Notes: generated by a model not told the origin, from the sequence alone. Shown: positions 32,905-43,759, counted from the first letter of the stretch. The stretch: DNA of 64,000 bases from Ditylenchus dipsaci (GCA_004194705.1 SADC01000184.1:98436-162435); one strand, 5' to 3'. Numbers and translations are program-made.

Positions 32905-33510
32905 CATCTATGAGTATTCAGTCAAAAATTATCAACAGACACAGATGTTTTGTTAACAAGTGAAAGCTTATGCACAAAAGTTGTTTTTACTTTCTTACTT
33001 TTTTGACCCAATTCTTTTCTTCTCCATCCCCAACCTTTCTGAATGACTCTTTTAATGTGTCTAGAGTCATAAGCATTAATAAACAAGATGGTTTCAAAAC
33101 ACAACAACTTAATAAGCTAACCTGAAGTTTTGCCTGTTTGAATAAATATTGAATAGAGTTTGCGAAATAATAAAAAAACATCCTCGAAGACCTACGGGTC
33201 TCCCCCACTCATAACTTGAGAGTCACAGGTCAACCGCCTTAAAAAGATGGTCACCCTCTGATAAAAGCCCATGGGCTTTTATTTTGTAATTTCATTGCAC
33301 ATGGCTCTACATAAGAAGATGGGAATTTGTTAAGCTTAAACATTGACTTGAAAAACGCGAAACGGGACTAGAATTCAAGGAAATAATAAAAAGATTCCAA
33401 AAAAGTGAAAAAAAAGAATTCTGAATAAAAATAATAAGCCGGCAATCGTTCAATAGTCAACTATGTCTCAGAATGGCTGAAACGCTAAGAAAATTAAATT
33501 ATTACGAAGA
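32905..33510. other. stretch upstream of ClC, no supported gene
   Basis: An upstream non-coding exon or promoter of ClC would lie here, but no signal is convincing. The short minus-strand reading frames at 32922-33208 show no family features. Confidence 0.35.
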
Positions 33511-33518
33511 CTGGCTAT

Positions 33519-34970
33519 TAGGGTTGTCGATCGATTTATCGAAATCGACCGAAAATCGAAGCTTTTCGATATTTTCGATTATTTCGATAATCGATTATCG
33601 AAAATTTTCGATTTTTCCGATAATTCGATTATCGATTAATCGATAGCCTTCGATCGATTTTCGATTATCGAAAATCGAAGATTTTTCGATTTCGATATTT
33701 TGTGAACTATTTGTTATAAAATGTAGAGTTTCATTTTCAAGAACTTTCAAAATAACCTAATTTAAACGAAAGATCAATTCTTCGCTTCTCACCCCCTTAT
33801 TCTATTTCACTAAAAAACTTCTTTAAAGAACCTATCTCAGAACTCATTGGAAGCTAACAAAGATGTCTGAAATATGGTCGAAGAAGCTTTTCAAGGTGTC
33901 TGGAGATCGAAAGAAGTGGATTTGTCTTCATGCCGAATGCTCAAAGGAGTTCGAAATTCCTGCCTCAAAGTCTACGACGGTTCTCTGGGCGCACTACTCC
34001 ATTAACCATGATGCTATCTTTCGAAGTACAGCATATTTCAAAAAGAGACCCGCTTTGATGACACTGAAGATCAAGTGGAAAAGAAGAAGCCTAAACTTGA
34101 TGGCAGAAAATTTTTCAGGTAATCTGCGCTGAATATAGTTCGAAATCTGTCACCTTGTATTTTAGCCCGAATATGGATGCACGACAAACAAAGGAGCTTG
34201 CTGATATCGTGGTGGATTTTGTCGTAGAGACTAACCAGGCATTTTCGATTGTGAACTCATCGTCTTTCAAGGCTCTTGTAAGGTTTAACGGCAATGGAGC
34301 AAGGGTAAATGAGATCCCGAATTTGGATTTAATATCAGTTGACTGTTCATAGATTCCCTCACGGCAAGAACTCAGTCATTCACTCATTCCTGCTCGTGCA
34401 GAACTGGCTTCAGGTAGTTTAAAGGTTTTACAAGGGAAGAAGGTAGGACTCGCGATGGACACCTGGACTTACCGTCACTACTCTTTACTTTGGTTGGGTC
34501 TTTTTATAATTGACTAAAATGAACCAAAAAGTGTTCACTTAATTCACTTCTGGAACAAAATAAGGAGGAACGATGAACAAGAAATATCCGATGATGAAGA
34601 CATGGAAGACATATATTTCGATCATTTAGTCACTCTTTGAATACTTTACCTTTGTTCGCTGATGGCTTAATAAAAAACTTGTTTGTTCATATTATCACTT
34701 TTTCGTGTGTTGGAATAATAGTATAAGTTAACCTTAATAAGGGATGATAATTTCATAGATTTCGATCGATTTTCGATCGAAATCGATCGATTATCGACCA
34801 ATTTTCGATCGATTCCCGATTATTGAAATTTTTTCGATATTTTCGATTATTTCGATAATCGATTAATCGAAAATTTTCGATTTTTCGATATTTCGATTAT
34901 CGATTATCGAAAATTTTCGATATTTCGATTTTTCGATATTCGAAAAATTTCAAATCGATCGACAACCCTA
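33519..34970 (+). mobile_element. hAT transposon remnant with BED finger, 8-bp duplication CTGGCTAT
   Basis: Termini TAGGGTTGTCGATCGATTT and AAATCGATCGACAACCCTA are perfect inverted repeats; CTGGCTAT flanks both sides (33511-33518, 34971-34978). Each end continues into about 190-200 bases of TCGATT/AATCGA repeats. Inside, the plus strand encodes a BED-type zinc finger (MSEIWSKKLFKVSGDRKKW start at 33863; W.CLHAEC spacing, then H...H), a VDFVVETNQAFSIVNSSSF block (34200-34270) and AMDTWTYRHYSLLWLGLF (34453-34506), all typical of hAT transposases. The catalytic core between and after these is missing, so it is an internal-deletion, non-autonomous copy. Confidence 0.88.
33863..34510 (+). pseudogene. 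hAT transposase remnant (BED finger and start of transposase domain)
   Basis: The first frame (33863-34118) codes for the BED DNA-binding finger, whose role is to bind element ends. A short intron with donor near 34117 and acceptor TTTTAG near 34165 leads to PNMDARQTKELADIVVDFVV. Stops at 34350 and later break the frame. Catalytic residues of the hAT RNase-H fold are absent. Confidence 0.75.
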
Positions 34971-35214
34971 CTGGCTATAGTAACATAAAAATTAAAAATT
35001 TCAACTTTTCAAACTTGGAAGAGCTTGAAATATGAAGTGCAGCTAGTGACATCAACTTGAAGGTAATCTCAGGGGCATGCAAGCACAACAAAAAGTGTAG
35101 AAAATATTTAATCGGTTATTGGCCCAACGGAAATTGCGAAAACAGTTATTTTGGTGTTCTTTTTTTGGATCAATAAGGGTAACATGTACCAGGCATGTTT
35201 TCAAAAATTACAAG

Positions 35215-35565
35215 CAGTGCCGTAGCTAGAGGGCACGTGCTTTCTCCGGTCATATATTTTTTCGTTATCCGTGCACCCTCCCCCTCCGTCAGTTTTTTTA
35301 AAAACGATGTAGGCAAATGACTTCAAAAAATCGGTGACCACCAGTTTGGTAACCTCAGCCGGCTGAGTTTATTCGGCTGACGGCAAAATTTCAGAACTCA
35401 GTCGGCTGATGCTGATAAAAAAATTTTGGACCCGGCTGACGGCTGAGGCTGAGGAAAATTTTTCTAACTTAGCTGTCTGAGGCTGATAGCTAAGGAAATC
35501 GTCAAGTATACCACTCTGGTGACCACCCCTTCGCCGTCAGAAATTTCTGGCTGCACACCTCTTTA
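35215..35565. mobile_element. hAT-like element, duplication ATTACAAG, with nested hAT MITE
   Basis: CAGTGCCGTAGCTAGAGGG begins the element (CAGTGNCGTAGC type end) and ATTACAAG flanks both sides (35207-35214, 35566-35573). The right end is diverged from the left, so the target duplication is the main support. Confidence 0.55.
35342..35518. mobile_element. hAT-type MITE made of CGGCTGA repeats, duplication GTGACCAC
   Basis: CAGTTTGGTAAC and GTATACCACTCTG are inverted ends (CAGNNTGGTA). GTGACCAC repeats directly at 35334-35341 and 35519-35526. The interior repeats CGGCTGA/GGCTGATG in the same sense. Confidence 0.8.
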
Positions 35566-35574
35566 ATTACAAGC

Positions 35575-35965
35575 ATTTGCAGAACAAGCTTACAAAAACC
35601 AACCACGGTGTGTTCATAGCTATATTGTCGTCCAAGGCGTTCAACTCTTTTTTCAAAATGCTGTTCATGCTTTCTGCTGAGGTTGGCTGGTTTCTTAGAG
35701 CTAATAAAGTGGCTCTGTCTATCTCATCAATCACTTCTACACTACTATCACCCAATAAGTTATTGTTGAGGTCAGAGTGTTTGAAAAAGCGCAAGTAATG
35801 CTTGGTGGCACCTATGGCTGGAGATTTTTGTAGAAATACCTTCGACTATCACTTCTTTTCTTCGTTTTCGCAGTTTACCACAGAAATATGAGCTAATGGT
35901 GTCGGAAATTTACAAAAGTTTTGGTAAGGTCGCTTGGAGGATCTGAAACACATAGATGAAAATTA
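35575..35965 (-). CDS. possible two-exon gene part, unrecognised
   Basis: Minus strand. An exon of about 35817-35601 encodes a hydrophilic, protein-like chain (KHYLRFFKHSDLNNNLLGDS..., then EIDRATLLALRNQPTSAESM) with an acceptor CTCCAG near 35818 and a donor GTAAGC after NTPWLVF. A short upstream exon (about 35942-35914, PPSDLTKTF) is preceded by GTTTCAG and followed by GTAAAT. No start, no terminus and no family recognised. The opposite strand also has splice-like signals here (see findings), so strand is uncertain. Confidence 0.35.
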
Positions 35966-36562
35966 TTATTTTGCACTCAAATTGAATATATTTTTTAGCC
36001 AGGAACATTGAGTGCAAATCAAAGTGTCATAGGACAGGAGGAGGCTGTATTACTGCTGTATGTTGGAGGAGCAGATTGCTGGCCTGTTTGTTAATGGACA
36101 TGGAATTTGCATACATTTGTTTATTGACATGAAGGCTGGTTTAAGCTTTTGATGTAGGGGCACAAACTTTGTTTTTTGTGAAAAAATTGGTAATTCTAAA
36201 AATTGACTTTAGGTATCTTTAGGTATATTGAATGCTGAATACTGATTTTAAGCTTGGTAACATATGTTTTTTGTTGTGCTAAGACGCAGGGCAGGAACTG
36301 TAAGCACATTTTTTCCAAAATACGAAAAATGTTTTTTTAAATTAATCTATTTTTGATATCTTCGGAAAATTCCGAGGCTGAAGTTCCTTTTAACTTCCTT
36401 GCCCAAACCGCTTTTTCAACTCGTATCAACGTTTTATGGTGTTGGGAAGACCATTTTCGGAAGAAAAAATGACAAAATTTTAACCAAAACAGTGATATCT
36501 ACATTCAACAACAAGTTAAAGAACCGATGTCTAGGGGTGATTAGGGTCACTGATTCCGAATA

Positions 36563-37319
36563 CCGTATTCTCTCTAATAGAACCACACTCTCTATTTGAA
36601 CCACACTCTCTAATAGAACCACACCCTTAACACTCTCAAGCTGCGCCAACGGCCTTCTAACTCCGATGGATTGTCGAAGCCTGGGAGAATCTCTTAAAAG
36701 AGCTCATCGTTGAGTCGTTCAAATCGTGCGGAGTTCCCAATGCCACCGATGAATATGAGGACGACACCATTCATTGCTTCAGGAAACTTAGGCCGATTCC
36801 GAGTAGTCGAGGCAAGGTGAAGCTCGCGCAAGATGAGAAGAAGTTGGCTGAGCAGATACAAGAAATCGGTCTTGAGGAAGCGCGAAAATAGTTCAATAAT
36901 AAAGATATATCTCTAGAGTGTTGATGAGTTTTGGACCTGTTCTGGTTTATGGGGACGCATATTTTCACTATATATATTTTTTATTTTTTAGGTCGATCAA
37001 GTTGAGTATGGTGACCGGGTGACAATAATCACCTTGATCAACAAAATTACTTATTAAACTATTCATATAGGTTATCGATAAAACCATGACTGCCATAAGA
37101 AACAAAAATAAATAAAAAGTATAGTATAAATTAGCGTCCCCCTAAACCGAACCAAGTCCGAAATAAAGAATTTATGCGCGTATGCTGTATTGCTTGAATA
37201 TGTTCAGAAGGTTGAAAAATAGAACCACACTCTCTATTAGAACCACACTCTCTAATAGAACCACACCCCCAAGGGGGTTGAAAAATAGAACCACATGTGG
37301 TCTATTAGAGAGAATACGG
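36563..37319. mobile_element. CCGTATT-family element, copy 5, carrying a pogo-like transposase tail
   Basis: CCGTATTCTCTCTAATAGAA and TCTATTAGAGAGAATACGG are inverted, TA at 36561-36562 and 37320-37321. The sub-terminal unit GAACCACACTCTCTA is repeated at both ends. It contains the transposase fragment 36661-36891, which shows what kind of enzyme mobilises the family. Confidence 0.85.
36661..36891 (+). pseudogene. C-terminal fragment of a pogo/Tigger-type DDE transposase
   Basis: The frame from 36667 reads WIVEAWENLLKELIVESFKS, then CGVPNATDEYEDDTIHCF, and closes at TAG 36889-36891 after a Lys/Glu-rich tail. The pattern W..AW......I..SF..CG with a following acidic ED is the conserved end of pogo/Tigger (DDE_1) transposases. 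The catalytic triad and DNA-binding part are absent. A TAA stands just upstream. Confidence 0.75.
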
Positions 37320-37374
37320 TATGGCGCTAAAAGGTCGAATTATCCCTAGACATTGCTCAACCAAGTGAAAATTA

Positions 37375-37420
37375 ATAGTGTGTCCCCGAGTGGGATCGAA
37401 CCTGCTCACAATATTCACTA
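37375..37420 (-). repeat. tRNA-derived SINE head, interrupted
   Basis: CCGAGTGGGATCGAACCTGC is the complement of a B-box region, similar to that at 11.58 kb. The pogo-like element 37421-38281 is inserted after it. Confidence 0.55.
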
Positions 37421-38281
37421 CAGTCGACGCTCTTACTTAGGACACCCCCACTTAGGACACGCTCCCACTTAGAACACCTCTAGAACTCTTTGGTTGGTCA
37501 CTACTTAATTAAGGCAAATTGACTCTCTAAGTTAGGACAGCTCTCACTTAGGACACCTTTTGCCGGCCCCAACCCTAAAAGGACCGTTCTCACTTAGGAC
37601 AGCTTCCGTATGTAGATTCAAATTTCAAACGTTTTTTGTTTTGAGAAGAAAACACGCAAATATTTTTTTCGAACTGTTCTTGGTATCATTTGTAGCGTAA
37701 TTGTTGCTGTTGTTGTATTGTATTGTTCTCGCTTTGGAAACAATGTGTTCCTCGCATCTGTTACCGGCGGGCGTCTCAAGCACTGAAATACAGGGATCTG
37801 ATTCTTCCAGGTAAATTATATGCCTTTGGTTTTTTCGGCTTCTTCGTTGCTACTTGGCTTAAGTGAAACCGACATTATGGACATCGAGCAAGAACTGGCG
37901 CCAAAAGTCACCGCTCGGGAAGCTACGGCCGGATTCAATGTTTTCCAAAGCTACGTCGAGCAGAACTTCAAATGTGTTACAAGTTCGGCGATTTGCTGGC
38001 TGATAAGCGTCTAAAAAAATTGAAGCAAAACAATCTCTTCCACTATTTTGCTTCTACGTCTTGCTTGTTGTTCTTGTTATGTGATGTACAAATGTTACGT
38101 AATACAATTTTCTTTTTGATGTGTAAAATTACGCTAAGAGTAAGGACGCTCTGACTTAAGACACTTCTAGTTAGATTACGTAAAATCGGGCTCTGACATA
38201 GGACAGCTCTCACTTAGGACAGCTCTGACTTAGGACAGCATTTTGCCGCCCTTGGGGTGTCCTAAGTAAGAGCGTCGACTG
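37421..38281. mobile_element. pogo-like element with CAGTCGACGCTCTTACTTAGG termini
   Basis: CAGTCGACGCTCTTACTTAG and CTAAGTAAGAGCGTCGACTG are inverted, with TA on both sides (37419-37420, 38282-38283). The unit CACTTAGGACA is repeated in tandem at both ends (37437-37600 and 38150-38240). The interior plus strand (37820-37965) encodes ELAPKVTAREATAGFNVFQS and YVEQNF, resembling the tail of Tigger-like transposases. Confidence 0.8.
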
Positions 38282-38283
38282 TA

Positions 38284-38360
38284 TATCGGGAGTGAACTTT
38301 GTTGAGTTTCTCTATCGGCCAACCAATTTTCTGTTTAGTGTCACTATATCGAGAGTCGAC
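38284..38360. repeat. second pogo-like terminus
   Basis: CTATATCGAGAGTCGACTGTA at 38333-38353 is a right-hand terminus of the CAGTCGACTCTCGATATAG type; its partner is not nearby. Confidence 0.5.
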
Positions 38361-39050
38361 TGTATGCATACATTTTTTATCGAATGATTTGTGATTTTTT
38401 TCCAGTGATTTGTGCTACTGAAACATATGGTATAAAACTCTATGTTACATTTTATAGAGTACAAATATGAATATTTGACCTAATTATGTATACCAATAAT
38501 TTCGACTACCAGACTATTCGCAAAACTATTGGTAAATGTCGTGCGACATTTTCCAAAAATTTTAGAAATTTTCTGATAGCCAAAATTTGTTTGTATGACC
38601 ATGATTCAAAACGTTTTTCAAGACTTTAGGTGAAAAAAAATGCAGTTAAAAATTTTCAAAAAAAAACTTCGCACCAAGCCCCCTAAGTAGAATACGGTGG
38701 GTTGTATTATAAGGAAATTGTGAGGAAATTTATTAAAAAATATATACAAAACCATATAAAAACTTTTATCGATTAAGACACATTTTAAAATTGTTATTAG
38801 CAGCTAGTGCTGACTTTGTCAAGTGAATACTTATTATACTTTTTCTGGCAGAAATTTTCCTCTTCCCAAATATGGCATAATATTGTTTATCAAATATGCG
38901 ATGATATTCTGCGCTAAAAATTAAGTTATTAAGTAATTTTCCAGAAATTTTAGGCAGCTTATAATTTTATTGCTATTTTTTTATATGACCACGCCTCCCA
39001 CTAAAAATTAAACAAATTTCAAACTTTCGTTTCTAAAATTTCGACTCACA
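38361..39050. other. gene-free AT-rich stretch
   Basis: No exon or element borders supported; homopolymer-rich. Confidence 0.4.
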
Positions 39051-39730
39051 AAGGAACCTCGCAAACTTGTTTTTCACTCTCCCTGGGGAGTTTGGTCGCA
39101 CTGGATAGTAGGGTTGGCCTCCCCCCCCCCCCGCTTTTTGGGGTGCGGGGGGAGATTAGACTAAAAAAATTTGCGGGGGGGGGGGGGAGAAGCGGGGGGA
39201 GGTGGCCAATTTTTTTTGCGGGGGAGGAGCGGGGGGAGGAAGCTGTGAGCGGGGGGCAGTGGCGGGGGTGCTGATTAATTTACAAGCCTCGGGACTGAAA
39301 ATTTTCGAAACAGCAGTCTAGAATGAATCTGAAGGCTTTTAAAACACTTCTGAAGTCAAAGCTACGATATTGCCACTCCTCTGGTTCGATAAATCTTGAC
39401 CCTTCTCGGCTGCTGTTCTGAAAATGACCTCATCCGAGAGTTTTTTTCGACTGGGATTTTTTGCGAGGGGTGACGGGGGGTCATTTTGGGAGCGGGGGGG
39501 GATGAGAAACGGGGGGGAGGTGGCCAATTTTTTTTGTGGGGGAGGAGCGGGGGGGAGGCATAAGGAAAATTTGGTCGAAAGCGGGGGGGGGGGGGGGGAG
39601 GGGGAGGGAGGGAGGGAGGCCAACCCTACTGGATAGCCAGTTACTGACTTAAAATCAAATCTATCGAGGACTCGGGCCTACAGGCCAAAAAGTTGGTATT
39701 ACAAGGCTGGTGAGATATTCAAAAACTACA
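39050..39730 (+). repeat. SINE copy split by a hAT MITE
   Basis: GTTTTTCACTCTCCCTGGGG...TTTGGTCGCACTGGATAG to 39108, continuing at 39629 with CTGGATAGCCAG and GACTTAAAATCAAATC, is the SINE body in the orientation opposite to that at 16.1 kb. Confidence 0.65.
39109..39628. mobile_element. G-rich hAT-type MITE, duplication CTGGATAG
   Basis: TAGGGTTGGCCTCCCC and GGGAGGCCAACCCTA are inverted ends; CTGGATAG flanks both sides (39101-39108, 39629-39636). Between the ends the plus strand is dominated by G runs (for example 39174-39200 and 39581-39620) on both halves. Confidence 0.88.
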
Positions 39731-40009
39731 GGGAGACCAAGGCGTTTTTGAATGACTCAGTTAAGAAAAAAATCAAGAAAATTTTAAGAAAATTAGGAAA
39801 ATTTCAAGAAAATTTTCAAAAACATTTTATTAAAAACTGGAAAAAGCGCTGGTACAAGGGTCTTGAAAAAGTAAGCGCCTTTTCAAAAATCTCGGGCGCC
39901 GGCGCTAGCTGTTAAAAACTGGAGGGCACCGGCTCCCGGCTTGTAAAAAATTGGCGCCGGCGCCGACCTTGAGGGCCTGGCGCTCCGCGCCGGCTCCCGT
40001 GCAATTATG

Positions 40010-40180
40010 TTTAAAGCACCTTGTGGTTTTTCAGTTCTTCACTAGCCTTCTTGTTCCAAAATTTTGGATTATGGGCCAGAGATACCAACAGATATGATTG
40101 AAAATCGCATACAGCATATCCAATGCGACCAAACCCCTCTAGACGACTAAAAAAGAAGCTTGCAAGGTTCCGTTGTCAGT
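40010..40180 (-). repeat. diverged SINE body
   Basis: GCATATCCAATGCGACCAAA near 40112 and TTCTTCACTAGCCTTCTTGT near 40036 match the SINE body at 16.1 kb. A GC-rich GGCGCCGGCGC tract precedes it (39890-39990). Confidence 0.55.
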
Positions 40181-40332
40181 TTTATATATTATATTGTCCG
40201 TTTTATGTAGATATGTCTTTAAGATAATTTTTCTGTTTGAAATCGTTAATTTTCAATTGAAATTCTAAAAAATAGCCTGTAAATGAGTAACTTAATTTAG
40301 TTAAGAGTTTATTTAATAAAAACACTTAAAAA

Positions 40333-42874
40333 CTACCTAAAATGATAAAGAATAATTGGATTAGTTGCCATAGCTGAATTAGCAGCCATGCTTAACAGGC
40401 TTGTCACATAAAGGTGAGGTAGGGCTGATAAATCCATCTTGGGTATTATAAAAAGGCGAGCCACCCAGTTTGACAGACACCCGAATATTTCCATCAACAT
40501 AATAATGGTTAGAGACTTGAATATTTTAATCGTCATCATATCTTTGACTGAAATTATAACTTAAAGGAATGATTTTTCAAATTAAAAGGTGATCTGACCG
40601 GCATCTCTTTTGACAGCCGCTGTAAATAGTAGAACCCAGACAACGGCATAACATCCAATATTTAGGACTACAAATATTATGGCGTTTCTGGAGACTGTAA
40701 CGCTCAGTTCAGACTGGTAGCAATCACTTGCCGAACATAGGACAGCACTGAAAGTTGAGATTTTGTTTAAAAAATTTCGATTTTTTCAAGGAGAAGAAGC
40801 GTGAGCTGATGTCCGCCTGCAGTTTTGAACGAAAAAAAGATGATGCCCTAACACTTCAAGGAGAAAACTCTCTCTGATATTCTCCTTGCATGTCAATTAT
40901 ATTTTGAATTATTTAGAAATAGAGAAGCTAGGAGGACCTTTACAAACGCTTATCAATTTTAAATGGCGGCAAAGTCTAGGTCTTATTTATTCCAAAAAAG
41001 TGTTTTTGACGCAACTCGGTTATACGGGGGTCAGAAAGCCCAGTCACGTACTGCCTTATTTGGCTTTTTTCTCGAACCCTCTATTCATGATGTCTTAGAA
41101 TTTTTTATTCAGAGGTGGAGGATTAAGTCCGGTTAAAGGATTGGTAGTTTAAGAATATGTGTATAGCCAGTGAAAATCGTATTTTTCACAATATATACTA
41201 AAAAATATTGTCGTCGTTTTTGGGCGCAGCGGCATGTGCAAAATTTGAATTGGCGGGGGACACTTCTCTTTCGTCTAATGCTGTACTCTTTCGAGTCGTT
41301 CGCGATAACTACAAAGAGTATAGTGCGAGACGAATATTAACGAAAGAGAAGCGTCCCCCACCAATTCAAATTTTGCATATTCCACTGCGCGCAAAAACCA
41401 TGGTCCTTTAAGAAAGGCTGAATTTTTCGAAACACCCTGTATATATGTGAGTGACTGCAAAACATGTAAAAATAGTTTTCAGTTATTATTTTTTTAAATT
41501 TAAATTAATTTGTGCAGGCGGGGGCGTAAATAGAATAAGCTCCCAAAATACTTCAAAAAAGAGTTTAGATTACATATAGCCTTATTCTTACCATTTTATT
41601 ATTGCTTATATTAGATATGAAATATAACTAACAGATTTGGCAGTCTAAGAGTCATTTGGAAGCAGAGCACAAGTATATAGACCGCATAACAGGAGCTCAG
41701 GCCTACTATAGTACTTAGGTACATTGACACTTTCTTGTTCTGCCTAAAAACAAGTTTATTCAACAATAAAAGCTCAAATCTTTTACCATGTGGGTAGCGA
41801 AACACACAGCAATCTGTCTACTCCGATCGAAAGCGAGATTCCCAAGTTGCAGTGTACGGCAAATATGCCATAGAGTTGGAGGTAGAAACACAGAGGTAAG
41901 CTTATGAAGTTGCGCCCTGTCAGTGAAATCCAGAAAGGGATGATGTGATTTGTCTGGTAGCACAGGTTAAACAGTGCGTTAAAGGCTAGCAAACAGTTGC
42001 AAGCACTTTGGATGGATCTGAAGGAATATGAACACTCGAATTTTTTCACCGAAATTATTTTTTTTCTGAGAAGACAAGTAAATATTGTTAGCAAAAAGAG
42101 CACCTGGATGCCATTTTCATTTTTTCACTGGTTTTGGATAAAATTTGAGATTAATGACATTTTAAAATTAGTTCGAAAATTTTAAGGCTAAACTTTGGAA
42201 TTCCTGCCTTTTAACCATTTCTAAGGGTGTTTTACATGGTAAGAACAATAGACAAAAACATTTTCGGGGAGCAGAAGAGCACTTTTGGGAAAAATGCATT
42301 GAGCAAAATTTTGACGTTTTGCCTTGGGGACTAAGGTGAAAAAACGGTCTATTTTTTTTTTCTTAAAACACTCTTTTGCAACCTAAAAACATGTTTTCTA
42401 TTACTTTTACGAAGTAAAACACCTTAAATGGTTAAAACACGATTTCGAGAAAGTCAGGAATCCCGAGGTGCTCCAATTTCGAAAAATCTGAATGAGAACG
42501 CATATAAAAAATTAAGAAAAAAAAAGAACTGCTGGTCCGCCGCCTTTTTCTGCCGTGTGGGCACGGGCACACACTTTTAAGAGGTCATTTTGAGAATTTT
42601 TTTCTTATATGAAAACTCTAATGTCCATAATCAAAATACAGCTCAAAAAGATACAAAAATGCAGCTGTAAGGTATACCTATTAGTGCAGGTAATGTAGAC
42701 CAGATCAGCATTGAGCACTACCCTACTAAACCGACCACCAATTTAGCACCGAAAACAGCGACTAGAGTCCAGCAAAAGCCTTTGTCATTAAAAAATCCAT
42801 ACAACTAAAAGCACCTTCAAAATCATTTAAAAATATTAAAATCAAAAAATTACCGATTCATTTGAAGCAGCCAT
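40333..42874 (-). CDS. seven-helix receptor, nematode Srsx-like, six exons
   Basis: Exons (minus): 42874-42854 (MAASNES), about 42761-42678, 42017-41787, 41743-41629, 40747-40599, 40547-40333. Visible: first helix GAKLVVGLVG...VLNADLVYITCTNR; IQSACNCLLAFNALFNLCYQ (second helix); HCNLGISLSIGVDRLLCVSL, with DRL in place of DRY; a fourth helix (GLSSCYAVYILVLCF); NAIIFVVLNIGCYAVVWVLL (fifth); and sixth and seventh helices ending NSAMATNPIILYHFR before the stop. The S.CN..IA..ALFD..Q..H pattern and GIDRL are typical of nematode Srsx chemoreceptor-like proteins. One base is missing in CCC at 42721-42723, and the exon 1/2 and 4/5 joins do not close in phase, so a small exon or further errors are possible. 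About 270 residues. Confidence 0.75.
41215..41410. mobile_element. TTAA-family palindrome inside the receptor region
   Basis: TTTGAATTGGCGGGGGACAC faces GTCCCCCACCAATTCAAATT, with AGTACAGCATTAGAC-like centre; right end GGTCCT is followed by TTAA (41408-41411). The left terminus is truncated. Confidence 0.55.
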
Positions 42875-43130
42875 TGTTATGGTTGAATGCAAAAGCCAGT
42901 TTTTAAAGCCAAATAGAATAAAAAGATCTAGGCATTATTTTCTGCTGATTCAATTTGCTCGATTTACTTGTTCCCACAACCAGCTAATTAGTTTATATTA
43001 GTGGCGCTAATGTTTGGTTAATTGTTTAGAATAATTTTTTTGATTTCTTTTCAAACTTCATGATGTTATATACAGACTGAAATAAGGAAAATGTATTTTC
43101 TCATAGAAAATTTAAACAATGGAGTTTATT

Positions 43131-43337
43131 TTAGGATTTATGAAGCAAATAATGTGTTTCGAACGTTCTTCTTCTGTAACTGCAGTAGTCTGCAGTTACT
43201 GTGTCTAAAACATGCCTTGATCCACCTGTTGTTCTTTCCCAGAAAAGAGCTTGATCACCCCTTTTGATTTTATTCAAAGATTTTGGACAGAGCAATTGTA
43301 CTAGTGCCCTTCTTCTTTCAGTTTTATTTATATTCAA
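43131..43337 (-). other. protein-like open frame of unknown nature
   Basis: A 68-codon minus-strand frame (RRRALVQLLCPKSLNKIKRG ... then ERTTGGSRHVLDTVTADYCS) has a balanced composition unlike the surrounding AT-rich shadows. No splice links or family recognised. It may be an exon or a repeat-encoded fragment. Confidence 0.25.
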
Positions 43338-43376
43338 TCAAGTATCGTTACAGTACACTACCAAATTCCCTCTTAA

Positions 43377-43733
43377 AGGACCATACTTGTTGATTACAAT
43401 GGGAATTTGGAAAATTCAAATGCGCGCGGGACACTTTTTTTTATTCCGAAATTATTTTTAAATATTTTATTGTGTACTAACATAAATGAGCAAAAAGAAC
43501 AGAACAGACGGTGGAATCTAACCCAACATCGGCAATCACCACACAACGCGTTGTGTGGCACAACGCAATCACCACACAACACAACCACTGAGCCGACTAG
43601 CCCTTTTATATAAAGTTTCGTTTTTTGATACTCCAACAATACCTAATTAAAAAAGTATTTTTGGAGTAAAAAAAAGTGTCCCGCGCGCATTTCAATTTGC
43701 CAAATTCTCATTGCCATCAACAAGTATGGTCCT
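43377..43733. mobile_element. TTAA-flanked palindrome (piggyBac-like MITE)
   Basis: AGGACCATACTTGTTGAT and ATCAACAAGTATGGTCCT are inverted termini with TTAA on both sides (43373-43376, 43734-43737). Sub-terminal TTCAAATGCGCGCGGGACAC pairs with GTGTCCCGCGCGCATTTCAA. An internal CACCACACAACGCG tandem stretch lies at 43535-43580. Confidence 0.85.
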
Positions 43734-43759
43734 TTAAATATCTCTTGAATTATATTTCA

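Noticed and set aside
33521..33710. CRISPR-like array of TCGATT repeats
   Set aside because: The units are contiguous and palindromic without spacers, lie at both ends of a hAT element, and the genome is animal.
39339..39623. Pro-rich frame on the minus strand
   Set aside because: It arises from the G runs of the hAT MITE 39109-39628.
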